Assembly (NCBI GenBank): GCA_019459055.1
Contig: JAIBEI010000031.1
Span: forward strand, 44,897 to 108,896
Source: Thiobacillus sp.
Lineage (GTDB): Bacteria > Pseudomonadota > Gammaproteobacteria > Burkholderiales > Thiobacillaceae
Reading direction: 5' to 3'
DNA: 64,000 bases
This document shows positions 1 to 9,041 of the stretch, piece by piece. The position numbers and the translations under genes are program-made. The notes beneath the pieces are model-generated. The model was not told the DNA's origin, made no database searches, and saw nothing but the letters and a program-made list of their open reading frames with translations. Numbering within the stretch: position 1 is the first letter of the stretch; each line of letters opens with the position of its first letter.

Positions 1-862
1 ACGTGGTGAACAGCTGCAGGGCGCGTCCAATCTCCATCGCCAGGGTTTCGCTGTAGGGCTGCAACACTTCCATGTCGTAATTTTCGGGCAGGGTGCCTTT
101 GCGCTTGGCGTTTTCGGCCTCTTCGCTGGTCATGCCGTAGCGGCGCGAAATTTCGTTGTTGAGCTGGTTGCCGCCAAAGCCGTGTTCGCGCAGGTAAACC
201 GATTCGTTGTCGTGGAGAACATTGATATGCATGTTCTGCGCCCCCACATCGACAATCGCGACGGTCTGCCCGGCGCCGCTGCCCGGCAGCAGGTGGGCAA
301 TCTGTTCGTACGCGGTTTGCGTGGCGAAGGACTCGACATCCATGATCAGCGCCTTGAGGCCGGCCGCCTCGACCGCGGCCACGCGGTCTTCGACTTTTTC
401 CTTGCGCGCGGCGGCGAGCAGAACCTGCACGTCGTCCGAGCTGCCGGGCGATTCGCCAAGCACCTGAAAGTCGAGATTCACCTCGTCGAGCGAGAAAGGA
501 ATGACCTGATTGGCCTCGGCTTCCACCTGGTTTTCCAGATCGATGCCGCTCAGGCTGGCCGGCGCCAGGATCTTTTTGGTAATGACGGACGATGACGGCA
601 GGGCGATCGCAACGTTCTTGACCCGCGTGCCCAGATTTTTCCAGGCGGTGCGCAGAGTGTCGGCCACCTGGTCGAGGTTGGCGATATTGCCGTCCATCAC
701 CGCATCCTTGGGCAAAGGCTCGACGACATAGTGCTCCACTCGCAGCATGCCCTTGCCGGCATCGGACAGTTCCACCAGCTTGACCGCAGTCGTGCTGATG
801 TCGAGTCCGATGATGGGCAGACCCTTGGCGGACAGCCAGTCCAGATTGATATTAAGGTGCAA
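1..862 (-). CDS. pilM: Type IV pilus assembly protein PilM (partial, C-terminus outside window)
   Basis: Actin-like ATPase fold protein that binds PilN at the cytoplasmic face of the type IV pilus alignment complex. The minus-strand frame is open from the window edge to a TTG start at 862, giving 287 codons. The N-terminus has the family's GLDIST nucleotide-binding loop near residue 14, and IVDVGAQN further in matches the second phosphate loop. TTG is chosen because AAAGGA lies about 7 bases upstream and no ATG fits. It is divergent from mrcA, the classic proteobacterial order, so pilNOPQ would be expected beyond the left edge. Identification from family motifs is firm. Confidence 0.93.
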   Translation of the reverse strand, partial: MHLNINLDWLSAKGLPIIGLDISTTAVKLVELSDAGKGMLRVEHYVVEPLPKDAVMDGNIANLDQVADTLRTAWKNLGTRVKNVAIALPSSSVITKKILAPASLSGIDLENQVEAEANQVIPFSLDEVNLDFQVLGESPGSSDDVQVLLAAARKEKVEDRVAAVEAAGLKALIMDVESFATQTAYEQIAHLLPGSGAGQTVAIVDVGAQNMHINVLHDNESVYLREHGFGGNQLNNEISRRYGMTSEEAENAKRKGTLPENYDMEVLQPYSETLAMEIGRALQLFTT

Positions 863-1009
863 GAGTTTTCCTTTACGCTTCTGTGAGTTGGCGCTTTTTC
901 TTGTTATTTTTTTTAGATGCTAGCAACAACACACGGTTTTTAACAGTTTTTTTCTTGCCGCACATCAAGAGTTGAACACCTGTGTCCAATTTCCAACACC
1001 ACTAACGCC

Positions 1010-1015
1010 TATAAT
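1010..1015 (+). promoter_or_regulatory. Candidate -10 element for mrcA
   Basis: A perfect TATAAT lies 38 bases before the mrcA start in the 190-bp spacer shared with pilM. No convincing -35 hexamer sits 16-18 bases upstream, so this is only a candidate. Confidence 0.3.
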
Positions 1016-1052
1016 CGGCGGAAACTTTAGGCATCGCATAGTAAGGAACCGG

Positions 1053-3440
1053 ATGTTTTCAAAATGGTGGCATTACGCACTGGCCCTGATCGTCAGCCTC
1101 GGCGTCGTCGGAACGGCGCTGGCCGGGTTGGCGGCTGCACTGATTTACCCCAACCTGCCGCCGCTTGAGGCGCTGACTGACTACCAGCCCAAGCTGCCGC
1201 TCCGCATCTTCACAGCCGACAACGCGCTGATCGGCGAATTCGGCGAGGAGCGCCGCGCCTTCATCGCCATCGACAAGGTGCCGGCCTATATGAAGCAGGC
1301 GATCATTGCCGCCGAGGACGAACGTTTCTACACCCACGGCGGCGTCGATACCCTCGGCGTGCTGCGCGCGGCCGGCTCGAACCTGCTGTCCGGCGGCGCC
1401 AAGGAAGGCGCGTCGACCATCACCATGCAGGTGGCACGCAATTTCTTCCTGTCGAACGAAAAGACCTTCACCCGCAAATTGTCCGAAGCCATGCTGGCAA
1501 TGAAGATCGAGCACAACCTGTCGAAGGACAAGATCCTCGAGCTGTACATCAACCAGATCTATCTCGGCCAGCGCGCCTACGGCTTCGAGGCCGCGGCGCG
1601 CACCTATTTCGGCAAGCCGATGCGCGAGCTGTCGCTGGCCGAGTTCGCCATGCTGGCGGGGCTACCGAAAGCGCCGTCGCGCTACAACCCGGTGGTTAAT
1701 TTCCCGCGCGCCAAAGCACGTCAGGAATACGTGCTGGGGCGGATGCGCACGCTCAAGTTCATCGACCAGCCGACCTGGCAGGCCGCGGTCAAGCAGAAAC
1801 TGGTGATCCGCCAAACGCGCCGGCAGGCCGACGTCAGTGCCGATTACGCCGCCGAAATGGTGCGTCAGGCCCTGTTCGAGAAATACGGCGAATCCATCTA
1901 CAGCTCGGGCTACAAGGTAGTCACCACGCTGCGGCGCACCCGGCAAGCCGCCGCCAACCGTGCGGTATGGGAGGGCATCGCCGATTACGACCAACGCCAC
2001 GGCTACCGGGGCCCCGAAAACCAGATCGGTCTGCCCGCCGACAAGGTGCAACGCGAAGCGGCGATCGCCGACGCACTGGAAGACCTCGCCCCGGTGAGCG
2101 AAATGCAGCCCGCGGTGGTGTTGAGCGCCTCCCCCAAACTGATCCGCGCGCAGTTGGGCGACGGCACGGTCGTCGACATTTCGGGCAGTTCGCTCAAGTG
2201 GGTGGCGAACTGGGCCGCCGGCAAAAAAGGCCGGCAACTCGCCCCCGGCGCGGTGGTGCGGGTACAGGCGGTTGGCAGCAAGCCGCAATGGCGGCTGGCG
2301 CAGCTGCCCGAGGTGGAGGCCGCGCTGGTCGCACTGGATCCCAAGGACGGCGCCATTACCGCGCTGGTCGGCGGATTTGACTTCCACCGCAACAAATTCA
2401 ACCGCGTGACGCAAGCCTGGCGCCAGCCGGGATCGAGCTTCAAGCCGTTCATCTATTCCGCTGCGCTGGAAAAGGGCTACACGCCAGCCACCCTTATCGA
2501 GGACGCGCCGCTGTCGGTGAGCGCCGAAGAAACCGGCGCCGCCGCATGGGAGCCCAAAAACTATGACGGCAGCACCAGCGGCCCGGTGCGCATGCGCACG
2601 GCGCTGACCAAGTCGCTCAACCTGGTCTCGGTACGCATTTTGCAGAGTATCGGCCCGCATTACGCACGCGACTACATCCGCCGCTTCGGCTTCGATCCGG
2701 CACGCCACCCGCCTTATCTCACCATGGCGCTGGGCGCGGGCAGCGTCACCCCGCTGCAGATGGCGGCGGCCTATAGCGTGTTCGCCAATGGTGGCTTCAG
2801 CGTCAATCCCTATCTGATCGACAAGGTGTTCGACAAGGACGGGCGCCTGCTGATGCAGGCCAACCCGCAGCAGGTCGGCGGCAGCGCGCCGCGCGTGATC
2901 GATCCGCGCAATGCCTGGCTGATGACCAGCATGATGCAGGACGTGGTGCGCTACGGCACCGCCGCACGCGCCAGCCGGTTGGGACGCAGTGACCTTGCCG
3001 GCAAGACCGGCACCACCAACGACGCACTTGACACCTGGTTCGCCGGTTACAACCCCGGCCTGGTGACGATCACCTGGATGGGCTACGACCAGCCGCGCTC
3101 GCTCGGGCGGCGCGAGACGGGTTCGCAATCCGCGCTGCCCATCTGGATGAACTTCATGGCCGCGGCACTCAAAAACATGCCGCAAAAAGGCTGGGAGATG
3201 CCCAGCGGCATCATCAGCGTAAAAATCGACCCGGCCACCGGCGCCCGGCCGAGCGAAACGGTGTGGGACACCGTGCTGGGCACGGCACTGGGGGTCGAGA
3301 CACCCAGCATGGTGGAGCATTTCTATCAGGAGTTCCCGCCGCCCGAAGCGCCAGCCGCCGGCGGGGGCGATGGCCCGGGCAACTTCACCGAACCTGCAGC
3401 ACCGTACGAACGCGCCGACCCCGAAACAACCCTGCCATGA
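1053..3440 (+). CDS. mrcA: Penicillin-binding protein 1A (bifunctional transglycosylase/transpeptidase)
   Basis: Class A PBP that polymerises and cross-links peptidoglycan in the periplasm, 795 aa. An N-terminal membrane anchor (about residues 8-30) is followed by the GT51 transglycosylase domain with EDERFYTHGGVD near residue 88. The transpeptidase domain carries SSFK (catalytic Ser461), SLN (521-523) and KTGT (from 651). The open frame extends further upstream, but ATG at 1053 is chosen because AAGGA precedes it and the hydrophobic anchor then starts correctly. The stop codon overlaps the next start by ATGA. Divergent from pilM, as is usual in this class. Confidence 0.96.
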   Translation: MFSKWWHYALALIVSLGVVGTALAGLAAALIYPNLPPLEALTDYQPKLPLRIFTADNALIGEFGEERRAFIAIDKVPAYMKQAIIAAEDERFYTHGGVDTLGVLRAAGSNLLSGGAKEGASTITMQVARNFFLSNEKTFTRKLSEAMLAMKIEHNLSKDKILELYINQIYLGQRAYGFEAAARTYFGKPMRELSLAEFAMLAGLPKAPSRYNPVVNFPRAKARQEYVLGRMRTLKFIDQPTWQAAVKQKLVIRQTRRQADVSADYAAEMVRQALFEKYGESIYSSGYKVVTTLRRTRQAAANRAVWEGIADYDQRHGYRGPENQIGLPADKVQREAAIADALEDLAPVSEMQPAVVLSASPKLIRAQLGDGTVVDISGSSLKWVANWAAGKKGRQLAPGAVVRVQAVGSKPQWRLAQLPEVEAALVALDPKDGAITALVGGFDFHRNKFNRVTQAWRQPGSSFKPFIYSAALEKGYTPATLIEDAPLSVSAEETGAAAWEPKNYDGSTSGPVRMRTALTKSLNLVSVRILQSIGPHYARDYIRRFGFDPARHPPYLTMALGAGSVTPLQMAAAYSVFANGGFSVNPYLIDKVFDKDGRLLMQANPQQVGGSAPRVIDPRNAWLMTSMMQDVVRYGTAARASRLGRSDLAGKTGTTNDALDTWFAGYNPGLVTITWMGYDQPRSLGRRETGSQSALPIWMNFMAAALKNMPQKGWEMPSGIISVKIDPATGARPSETVWDTVLGTALGVETPSMVEHFYQEFPPPEAPAAGGGDGPGNFTEPAAPYERADPETTLP

Positions 3441-4012
3441 AGAATCAGGACATGCGCCGCCGCATTGCGCATGCGGCGGCGCGCATACTGGCCGAAGACG
3501 GCAGCCTCGATTACGGCAGCGCCAAGCGCAAGGCCGCACGCCAGCTGGGGGCGCCCGACAGCGGCAGCCTGCCCGACAACCAGCAGATCGAGGAAGCCCT
3601 GCGCAGCTACCAGGCGCTCTACCAGGCGGACGAGACGCGCGCGCAACTGGCGCTGCTGCGACAGGTCGCTATTGAGTACATGGAGCAGCTGGCCGATTTC
3701 GACCCCCACCTGACCGGCTCGGTGCTCAATGGCACCGCCGGACGCCACACCAGCATCACCCTGCAACTGTTCACCGACCAGCAGAAGGAAGTCGAATTTC
3801 TGCTGATGCGCATGACCACGCCTTACCTGGCCGCCGAACATCGCGCAGGGGACGCCCCCGGACGGATCTACCCCCGCTTTGTCGTCGACGATCCGCGCGC
3901 AACGGTCGAGATCATCGTCTATCCAGCTGCCGAACTGCGCGGCATGAAACGCCTGCAGGCCGACGGCAGCCCGCGGCGCGTGCGCCTGCCGCAGGTGCGG
4001 ACCCTGACTTGA
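3437..4012 (+). CDS. Conserved hypothetical protein, possibly nucleotidyltransferase-like
   Basis: 191 aa, soluble, no signal peptide or membrane segment. It begins on the ATGA overlap with mrcA, so it is translationally coupled to it. The N-terminal half is helical and charged (RRRIAHAAARILAEDG); the middle contains DPHLTGSVLNGTAGRHTSI, which resembles the substrate loop of small nucleotidyltransferase-fold proteins found behind mrcA in beta-proteobacteria. I recall such proteins annotated as nucleotidyltransferases but cannot verify catalytic residues, so the function is left open. Confidence 0.75.
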   Translation: MKNQDMRRRIAHAAARILAEDGSLDYGSAKRKAARQLGAPDSGSLPDNQQIEEALRSYQALYQADETRAQLALLRQVAIEYMEQLADFDPHLTGSVLNGTAGRHTSITLQLFTDQQKEVEFLLMRMTTPYLAAEHRAGDAPGRIYPRFVVDDPRATVEIIVYPAAELRGMKRLQADGSPRRVRLPQVRTLT

Positions 4013-4017
4013 CCACT

Positions 4018-4049
4018 CCAGCGCATCCCGCGCTGGCATGGAAGCTGCT
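4018..4049 (+). promoter_or_regulatory. Hairpin overlapping a sigma-54-like promoter upstream of the sugar transferase gene
   Basis: CCAGCGC (4018-4024) and GCGCTGG (4030-4036) form a 7-bp stem with a 5-base loop after the preceding gene. Its right arm runs into TGGCATGGAAGCTGCT (4034-4049), which keeps the GG/GC dinucleotides of a -24/-12 promoter at the right distance but deviates at two other consensus positions. No PrsR-type box is visible upstream. Weak evidence. Confidence 0.28.
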
Positions 4050-4086
4050 GATTGGCCTATACAGTATTCATAATGAGTAAACGGCC

Positions 4087-5481
4087 GTGATCCGATTTTT
4101 CCACCACTACGTGCCTCTGAATTTGCTGCTGCTGGTGCTGGTCGAAGCATTCATCCTCGGCGGCGCCATCTATGCGGGGGTCAACGCGCGCTTCCTCGAC
4201 GGCAACGTGATTCCGGCCGATCTCCAGCCCCTGCTGCCCAAGGCCCTGACCTTTACCCTTGTCATGCTGGGATTGATGACGGCCAGCGGCCTCTATGATC
4301 TGGAATGGCAGGGCGGCATTCGCGCGCTGCTGCAACGTCTCGGCCTGAGTTTCATGCTCGGCCTGCTGACGATGAGCCTGCTGTTTTATTTCTTTCCCGC
4401 CCTGCTGGTCGGGCGTGGCGCCTTTCTATTGTCATTCGGCCTCGCGTTGCTGGGCATTTTGCTCAGCCGCGTACTGTTCATCCGCTGGGCACGGATGGGG
4501 GCGCTCAAAACCCGCGCCCTGGTGATCGGCACCGGTAGCCGCGCCGCCCACATCGAGGCGCTTCTGGCCAAGCGCGGCCATGTCGGCAATACACAAGTCA
4601 TCGGTTATCTGCCGATGGGCGGCAGTCATCATTTCATCGACCATGCCCGTATTCTCGACACCGAGGAACCTCTGCCCGAACTGGTCGCGCGCCTGCAGAT
4701 CAGTGAATTGATCCTCGCCGTGCGCGACCGTCGGAGCGGCGGCCTGCCGGTTCAGGATCTGCTCAAATGCAAGCTGCGAGGCATTCGCATCATCGAGCTT
4801 TCCAACTTTTTCGAGCGGGAAAACGGCCATCTTCAGCTCGACTCGATGAACCCCAGCTGGATGATCCTGGCCGAGGGCTTTCATCAGGGCATCGTACGCG
4901 ACACCGTCAAGCGTCTGTTCGACCTGGTCGCCAGTGCCGCCTTGCTCGCGGTCTGCCTGCCCATCATGGTGCTGACCGCATTGCTGATCAAGCTGGAAAG
5001 CGCCGGTCCCGTGCTGTACCGTCAGGAGCGCGTCGGCCAGGGCGACCGCAACTTCACCATCCTCAAGTTCCGCAGCATGTGCGTCGATGCCGAAAAGGAC
5101 GGCAAGCCGCGCTGGGCCGGCCAGAACGACAGCCGCGTCACGCTCACCGGGCGCTTCATCCGGCGCACCCGCATCGACGAGCTGCCGCAGGTCTTCAACG
5201 TGTTCTTCGGCGACATGAGTTTCGTCGGCCCGCGCCCGGAACGCCCCTATTTCGTGCAGGACCTGACCCAGAAAATCCCCTATTACGGTGTGCGCCACAC
5301 CGTCAAACCCGGCATCACCGGCTGGGCGCAGGTGCGGTACGCATACGGCGCGACCGACGAGGACGCCATGCACAAGCTGCAGTACGACCTTTATTACGTC
5401 AAGAACCACAGTCTGTTTCTCGACCTCATGATCCTGTTCCAGACCGCACAAGTGGTGTTGTGGGGAAAGGGCGTGCGCTGA
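4087..5481 (+). CDS. PEP-CTERM-associated sugar transferase (EpsB/WcaJ-type initiating transferase)
   Basis: 464 aa polyisoprenyl-phosphate hexose-1-phosphate transferase, expected to start assembly of an exopolysaccharide repeat unit on undecaprenyl phosphate at the inner membrane. About four N-terminal membrane segments (roughly residues 8-130) precede a central nucleotide-sugar/CoA-binding-like region. A last hydrophobic hairpin leads into the bacterial sugar transferase domain (about 275-464) with YRQERVG, ILKFRSM and GPRPERP. It heads the cluster containing prsK, prsR and prsT, the usual company of the TIGR03013-type family. GTG at 4087 is the first start in frame that preserves the first membrane helix; its ribosome binding site is weak. 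Confidence 0.88.
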   Translation: MIRFFHHYVPLNLLLLVLVEAFILGGAIYAGVNARFLDGNVIPADLQPLLPKALTFTLVMLGLMTASGLYDLEWQGGIRALLQRLGLSFMLGLLTMSLLFYFFPALLVGRGAFLLSFGLALLGILLSRVLFIRWARMGALKTRALVIGTGSRAAHIEALLAKRGHVGNTQVIGYLPMGGSHHFIDHARILDTEEPLPELVARLQISELILAVRDRRSGGLPVQDLLKCKLRGIRIIELSNFFERENGHLQLDSMNPSWMILAEGFHQGIVRDTVKRLFDLVASAALLAVCLPIMVLTALLIKLESAGPVLYRQERVGQGDRNFTILKFRSMCVDAEKDGKPRWAGQNDSRVTLTGRFIRRTRIDELPQVFNVFFGDMSFVGPRPERPYFVQDLTQKIPYYGVRHTVKPGITGWAQVRYAYGATDEDAMHKLQYDLYYVKNHSLFLDLMILFQTAQVVLWGKGVR

Positions 5482-5503
5482 GCGCGCGCGCCTGAAGCCG
5501 GAC

Positions 5504-7588
5504 ATGCCCGACACCCTGCTTCTGCTCGCCGCCTTCGGTTATGGCCTGGCGACGCTGGCCTATCTGGGGCTGACCGGCCTCATCGTCTCCAGCTGGCGGC
5601 AGCGCCCGCAGGGCCGCCTGCTGGTGCTGGCCACCGGACTCAGCGCCGCCTGGGGCGCCCTGTCGGCGCTCACCGCGTGGGGGGTGTTGCCGCCGCGGCT
5701 GGAACTCGCCGCCGAAGTCGCACGCAACGGCGCCTGGCTGCTGTTGCTGCTCCACATCCTGCGGCTGCGGCTGCCGCCTAGCGCCCCCCTGCCCGCACCG
5801 CTGCGCCTGATCCGCGCGCTGGGCGGCGTGCTCATCGGCGCCCTACTGCTCGTCAGCGTCATGCCCTTCCTCGCCCCCGATCAGCCGGTGCTGGCGCGAT
5901 GGGCCGGCAATCTGGGGCTGGTGCTGCTGACCGTGATGGGGCTGGTGCTGGTCGAGCAGGTCTACCGCAGCACCCGTCTGGAAGACCGCTGGGCGATCAA
6001 GTTTCTCTGCCTCGGACTGGGCGGACTGTTCGTCTACGACTTTTACCTCTATGCCAATGCGGCACTATTCAACACGATGGATGCCCAGGTCTGGGCGGCG
6101 CGCGGCTACGTGGCGGCGCTGGTGACCCCATTGATCGCGATCTCCGCGGCACGCAACCCGGAATGGGCGGCGCCGGTCGGGCTGTCGCGCAGCATGGCTT
6201 TCCACACCGCCAGCCTGCTGGGGGCGGGCGTCTATCTGCTGCTGATGGCGGGCGCCGGCTATTACCTGCGCCTGTTCGGCGGCGAATGGGGCGACGTGGT
6301 GCAGACCGTGTTCCTGTTTGCCGCCGTCATGCTGCTGGTGCTGCTGATGGTTTCCGGCACCCTGCGCGCGCGACTGCGGGTATTCCTGTCCAAGCACTTC
6401 TTCAGTTACCGCTACGACTATCGCGAAGAGTGGCTCAAGTTCACCCGCGCCCTCACCGAAGGCCGGCCCGGCGAGCAATTGTGCGAACGCGCCGTCGAAG
6501 CGCTGGCCCGCCTGCTCGAAAGCCCCGGCGGCGCGCTGTGGATGCACGAAGGCAATACGGGCTATCAACGCGCCAGCCACTGGAACTGGGCCGACCTCAA
6601 CGGCACCGAGCCGGCCGACTCCTCCTTCGTGCGGTGGCTCGCCGACAAGCAGTGGGTGGTGGACCTGGATGAAATGAAAACCCGGCGCGACCTCTACGGC
6701 GACCTCGACATGCCGGAATGGATCCGGCACGCCGACGACGCCTGGCTGGTGGTGCCGCTGATGCTGCACGACGAACTGCTCGGATTTGTAGTGCTGAAGC
6801 ATTCCCTGGGCAAGGTCAGCTTCAACTGGGAGGTCAGCGACCTGCTCAAGGTGGCGGCGCGCCAGGCTGCGGCGCACCTGGCGCAGATGCGTGCGGCCAA
6901 CCAGCTCATCGTCGCGCGCCAGTTCGAGTCGTTCAACCGCACCACCACCTTCGTCATCCACGACCTGAAAAATCTCGTCGCCCAGTTGTCCCTGCTGCTG
7001 GCCAATGCCGAAAAGCACAAGCACAACCCCGAGTTCCAGGCCGACATGCTGGAAACCATCGAAAACGCAGTCGCCCGCATGAACAAGGTGCTGGCGCAAT
7101 TGCGCCGCGGCAGCGACGAGACGCGGGCACAATCGGTGGATCTGGCGGCCATCCTGAATGAAGCGGTCGCCAGCAAGCAGGCATTCAAGCTGCGTCCCGC
7201 CCTCGACCTGCCGCCGCCCAGCCTGCGCGTGCGCGCCGAGCGCGAGCGCCTCACCCGCGCCGTCGGCCATCTGCTGCAAAATGCGCTGGAAGCCACCCCG
7301 CCAAGCGGCCAGGTCACGCTGCGCGGATTCGAGGAGGCCGGGCAGGCGATCGTTGAAATCAGCGACAGCGGCAGCGGCATGGACGACACCTTCATCCGCA
7401 CCCGACTGTTTCAGCCGTTCGATTCGACCAAGGGCGCGGGCATGGGCATCGGCGCGTACGAGTGCCGCGAAACCATCCGCGCGCTGGGCGGACAACTGGA
7501 AGTGGACAGCGCGCCGGGGCGCGGCACCCGCTTCCGCATCAGCCTGCCGCTAGACAATCACGCATACATAGAAGGAGACGCCGCATGA
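5504..7588 (+). CDS. prsK: PEP-CTERM system sensor histidine kinase PrsK
   Basis: 694 aa inner-membrane histidine kinase. The first about 290 residues are strongly hydrophobic with multiple membrane helices. A GAF-like segment follows (about 320-460), then the kinase core: phospho-acceptor His486 in FVIHDLKN, the N box NALEATP, the G1 box DSGSGMD, and GMGIGAYECRE in the lid. The overall plan matches PrsK of PEP-CTERM/exosortase genomes. The stop overlaps the start of prsR by ATGA. Expected to phosphorylate PrsR; the signal is unknown. Confidence 0.92.
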   Translation: MPDTLLLLAAFGYGLATLAYLGLTGLIVSSWRQRPQGRLLVLATGLSAAWGALSALTAWGVLPPRLELAAEVARNGAWLLLLLHILRLRLPPSAPLPAPLRLIRALGGVLIGALLLVSVMPFLAPDQPVLARWAGNLGLVLLTVMGLVLVEQVYRSTRLEDRWAIKFLCLGLGGLFVYDFYLYANAALFNTMDAQVWAARGYVAALVTPLIAISAARNPEWAAPVGLSRSMAFHTASLLGAGVYLLLMAGAGYYLRLFGGEWGDVVQTVFLFAAVMLLVLLMVSGTLRARLRVFLSKHFFSYRYDYREEWLKFTRALTEGRPGEQLCERAVEALARLLESPGGALWMHEGNTGYQRASHWNWADLNGTEPADSSFVRWLADKQWVVDLDEMKTRRDLYGDLDMPEWIRHADDAWLVVPLMLHDELLGFVVLKHSLGKVSFNWEVSDLLKVAARQAAAHLAQMRAANQLIVARQFESFNRTTTFVIHDLKNLVAQLSLLLANAEKHKHNPEFQADMLETIENAVARMNKVLAQLRRGSDETRAQSVDLAAILNEAVASKQAFKLRPALDLPPPSLRVRAERERLTRAVGHLLQNALEATPPSGQVTLRGFEEAGQAIVEISDSGSGMDDTFIRTRLFQPFDSTKGAGMGIGAYECRETIRALGGQLEVDSAPGRGTRFRISLPLDNHAYIEGDAA

Positions 7589-8937
7589 GCGACGCCAAGC
7601 AAAAGATTCTGCTGGTGGAAGACGACCCCGGGTTGCAAAAGCAGCTCAAGTGGAGCCTCGCCGATTACGAACTGGCGATCGCCGCCGACCGCGACAGCGC
7701 CATCGCCCAGCTGCGCCGCCACGAACCCGCCGTGGTGCTGCTCGACCTCGGCCTGCCGCCCGATGCCGACGGCGCCACCGAAGGCCTGGCCACGCTGCAG
7801 CAAATTCTCTCGCTTGCGCCTGCCACCAAGGTCATCGTCGTCACCGGCAACCTCGACCGCGGCAATGCGGTGAAAGCCATCCAGCTCGGCGCCTACGATT
7901 TCTTCCAGAAACCCTTCGACCCCGACGTGCTGGCGCTGATGATCGCCCGCGCGCTGCACCTCCATGCGCTGGAAATCGAAAACCGCCTGCTGGCCGCCAG
8001 GCAGCACGGCTCCGCCCTGCAGGGGCTGATCACCAGCAGCGAACCCATGCTGAAGGTGTGTCACACCGTGGAGAAAGTCGCCCCGGCCAACGTCACGGTG
8101 TTGCTGCTGGGCGAATCCGGCACCGGAAAGGAAGTGCTGGCGCGCGGCGTGCACGAGCTGTCACCGCGCGCCGGCAAGCGCTTTGTCGCCATCAACTGCG
8201 CGGCGATCCCCGACACCCTGCTGGAATCCGAACTGTTCGGCTACGAAAAGGGCGCGTTCACCGGCGCCGCCAAGCAGACCATCGGCCGCATCGAATACGC
8301 CAACGAAGGCACCCTGTTCCTCGACGAGATCGGCGACCTGCCGATGCCGCTGCAGGCGAAGCTGCTGCGCTTCCTGCAGGAGCGCGTGATTGAACGCCTG
8401 GGCGGGCGCGGCGAAATTCCGGTCGACGTGCGCGTCGTCTGCGCCACCCACCGCGATCTCGCCGGCATGATCCGCGAAGGCAGCTTCCGCGAAGACCTGT
8501 ACTACCGGCTGTCCGAAATCACGGTGAAAATTCCGCCGCTGCGCGAACGCCCCGGTGACGCCATCCTGCTGGCCCAGGCCTTCCTGGAACGCTATGCACG
8601 CGAAATGGGGCGCGCCCTGCGGGGCTTCACCGGCGATGCGCTGGGTGCGCTCGAAGCCCACGCCTGGCCCGGCAACGTGCGTGAAATGGAAAACCTGATC
8701 AAACGCGCCACCATCATGGCCGACGGCACCCAGATCACCGCCGCCGACCTCGGGCTCGACCCCGGTCCCGCTGAGGCGAAGCCCTTCAACCTGCGCCAGG
8801 CGCGCGAACATGCCGAACGTCTGGCGGTCAGCCGCGCGCTCGCCCACAGCGAAGGCAACATCGCCCAGGCTGCCGAACTGCTCGGCGTCACCCGCCCCAC
8901 GCTGTATGACCTGATGGCAAAAATCGGCATGAAATAA
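7585..8937 (+). CDS. prsR: PEP-CTERM-box sigma-54-dependent response regulator PrsR
   Basis: 450 aa NtrC-type activator. The receiver domain has phospho-acceptor Asp54 in LLDLGLPP. The AAA+ domain has Walker A GESGTGKE (176-183) and the sigma-54 contact loop GAFTGA (223-228). A Fis-type helix-turn-helix ends the protein (about 405-450, NIAQAAELLGVTRPTLYDL). An AAGGAGA site precedes the ATG, which overlaps the prsK stop. All parts needed to activate -24/-12 promoters are intact, and this window contains two perfect such promoters in front of PEP-CTERM genes (at 12142 and 17985). Confidence 0.95.
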   Translation: MSDAKQKILLVEDDPGLQKQLKWSLADYELAIAADRDSAIAQLRRHEPAVVLLDLGLPPDADGATEGLATLQQILSLAPATKVIVVTGNLDRGNAVKAIQLGAYDFFQKPFDPDVLALMIARALHLHALEIENRLLAARQHGSALQGLITSSEPMLKVCHTVEKVAPANVTVLLLGESGTGKEVLARGVHELSPRAGKRFVAINCAAIPDTLLESELFGYEKGAFTGAAKQTIGRIEYANEGTLFLDEIGDLPMPLQAKLLRFLQERVIERLGGRGEIPVDVRVVCATHRDLAGMIREGSFREDLYYRLSEITVKIPPLRERPGDAILLAQAFLERYAREMGRALRGFTGDALGALEAHAWPGNVREMENLIKRATIMADGTQITAADLGLDPGPAEAKPFNLRQAREHAERLAVSRALAHSEGNIAQAAELLGVTRPTLYDLMAKIGMK

Positions 8938-9041
8938 ACTAGACTTTTTAGTGTTCGCGCAGACACAAGAACATCGAATTGCTTCGAAATGCGCCGCACC
9001 CCCTTCCCCCCGCGTTTGGCCATTCAAGGAGACAGACGAGC

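Noticed and set aside
1662..3539. Long minus-strand open frame of 625 codons opposite mrcA
   Set aside because: Arg/Gly/Ala-rich shadow of a GC-rich gene; no domain, and mrcA motifs are intact on the other strand.
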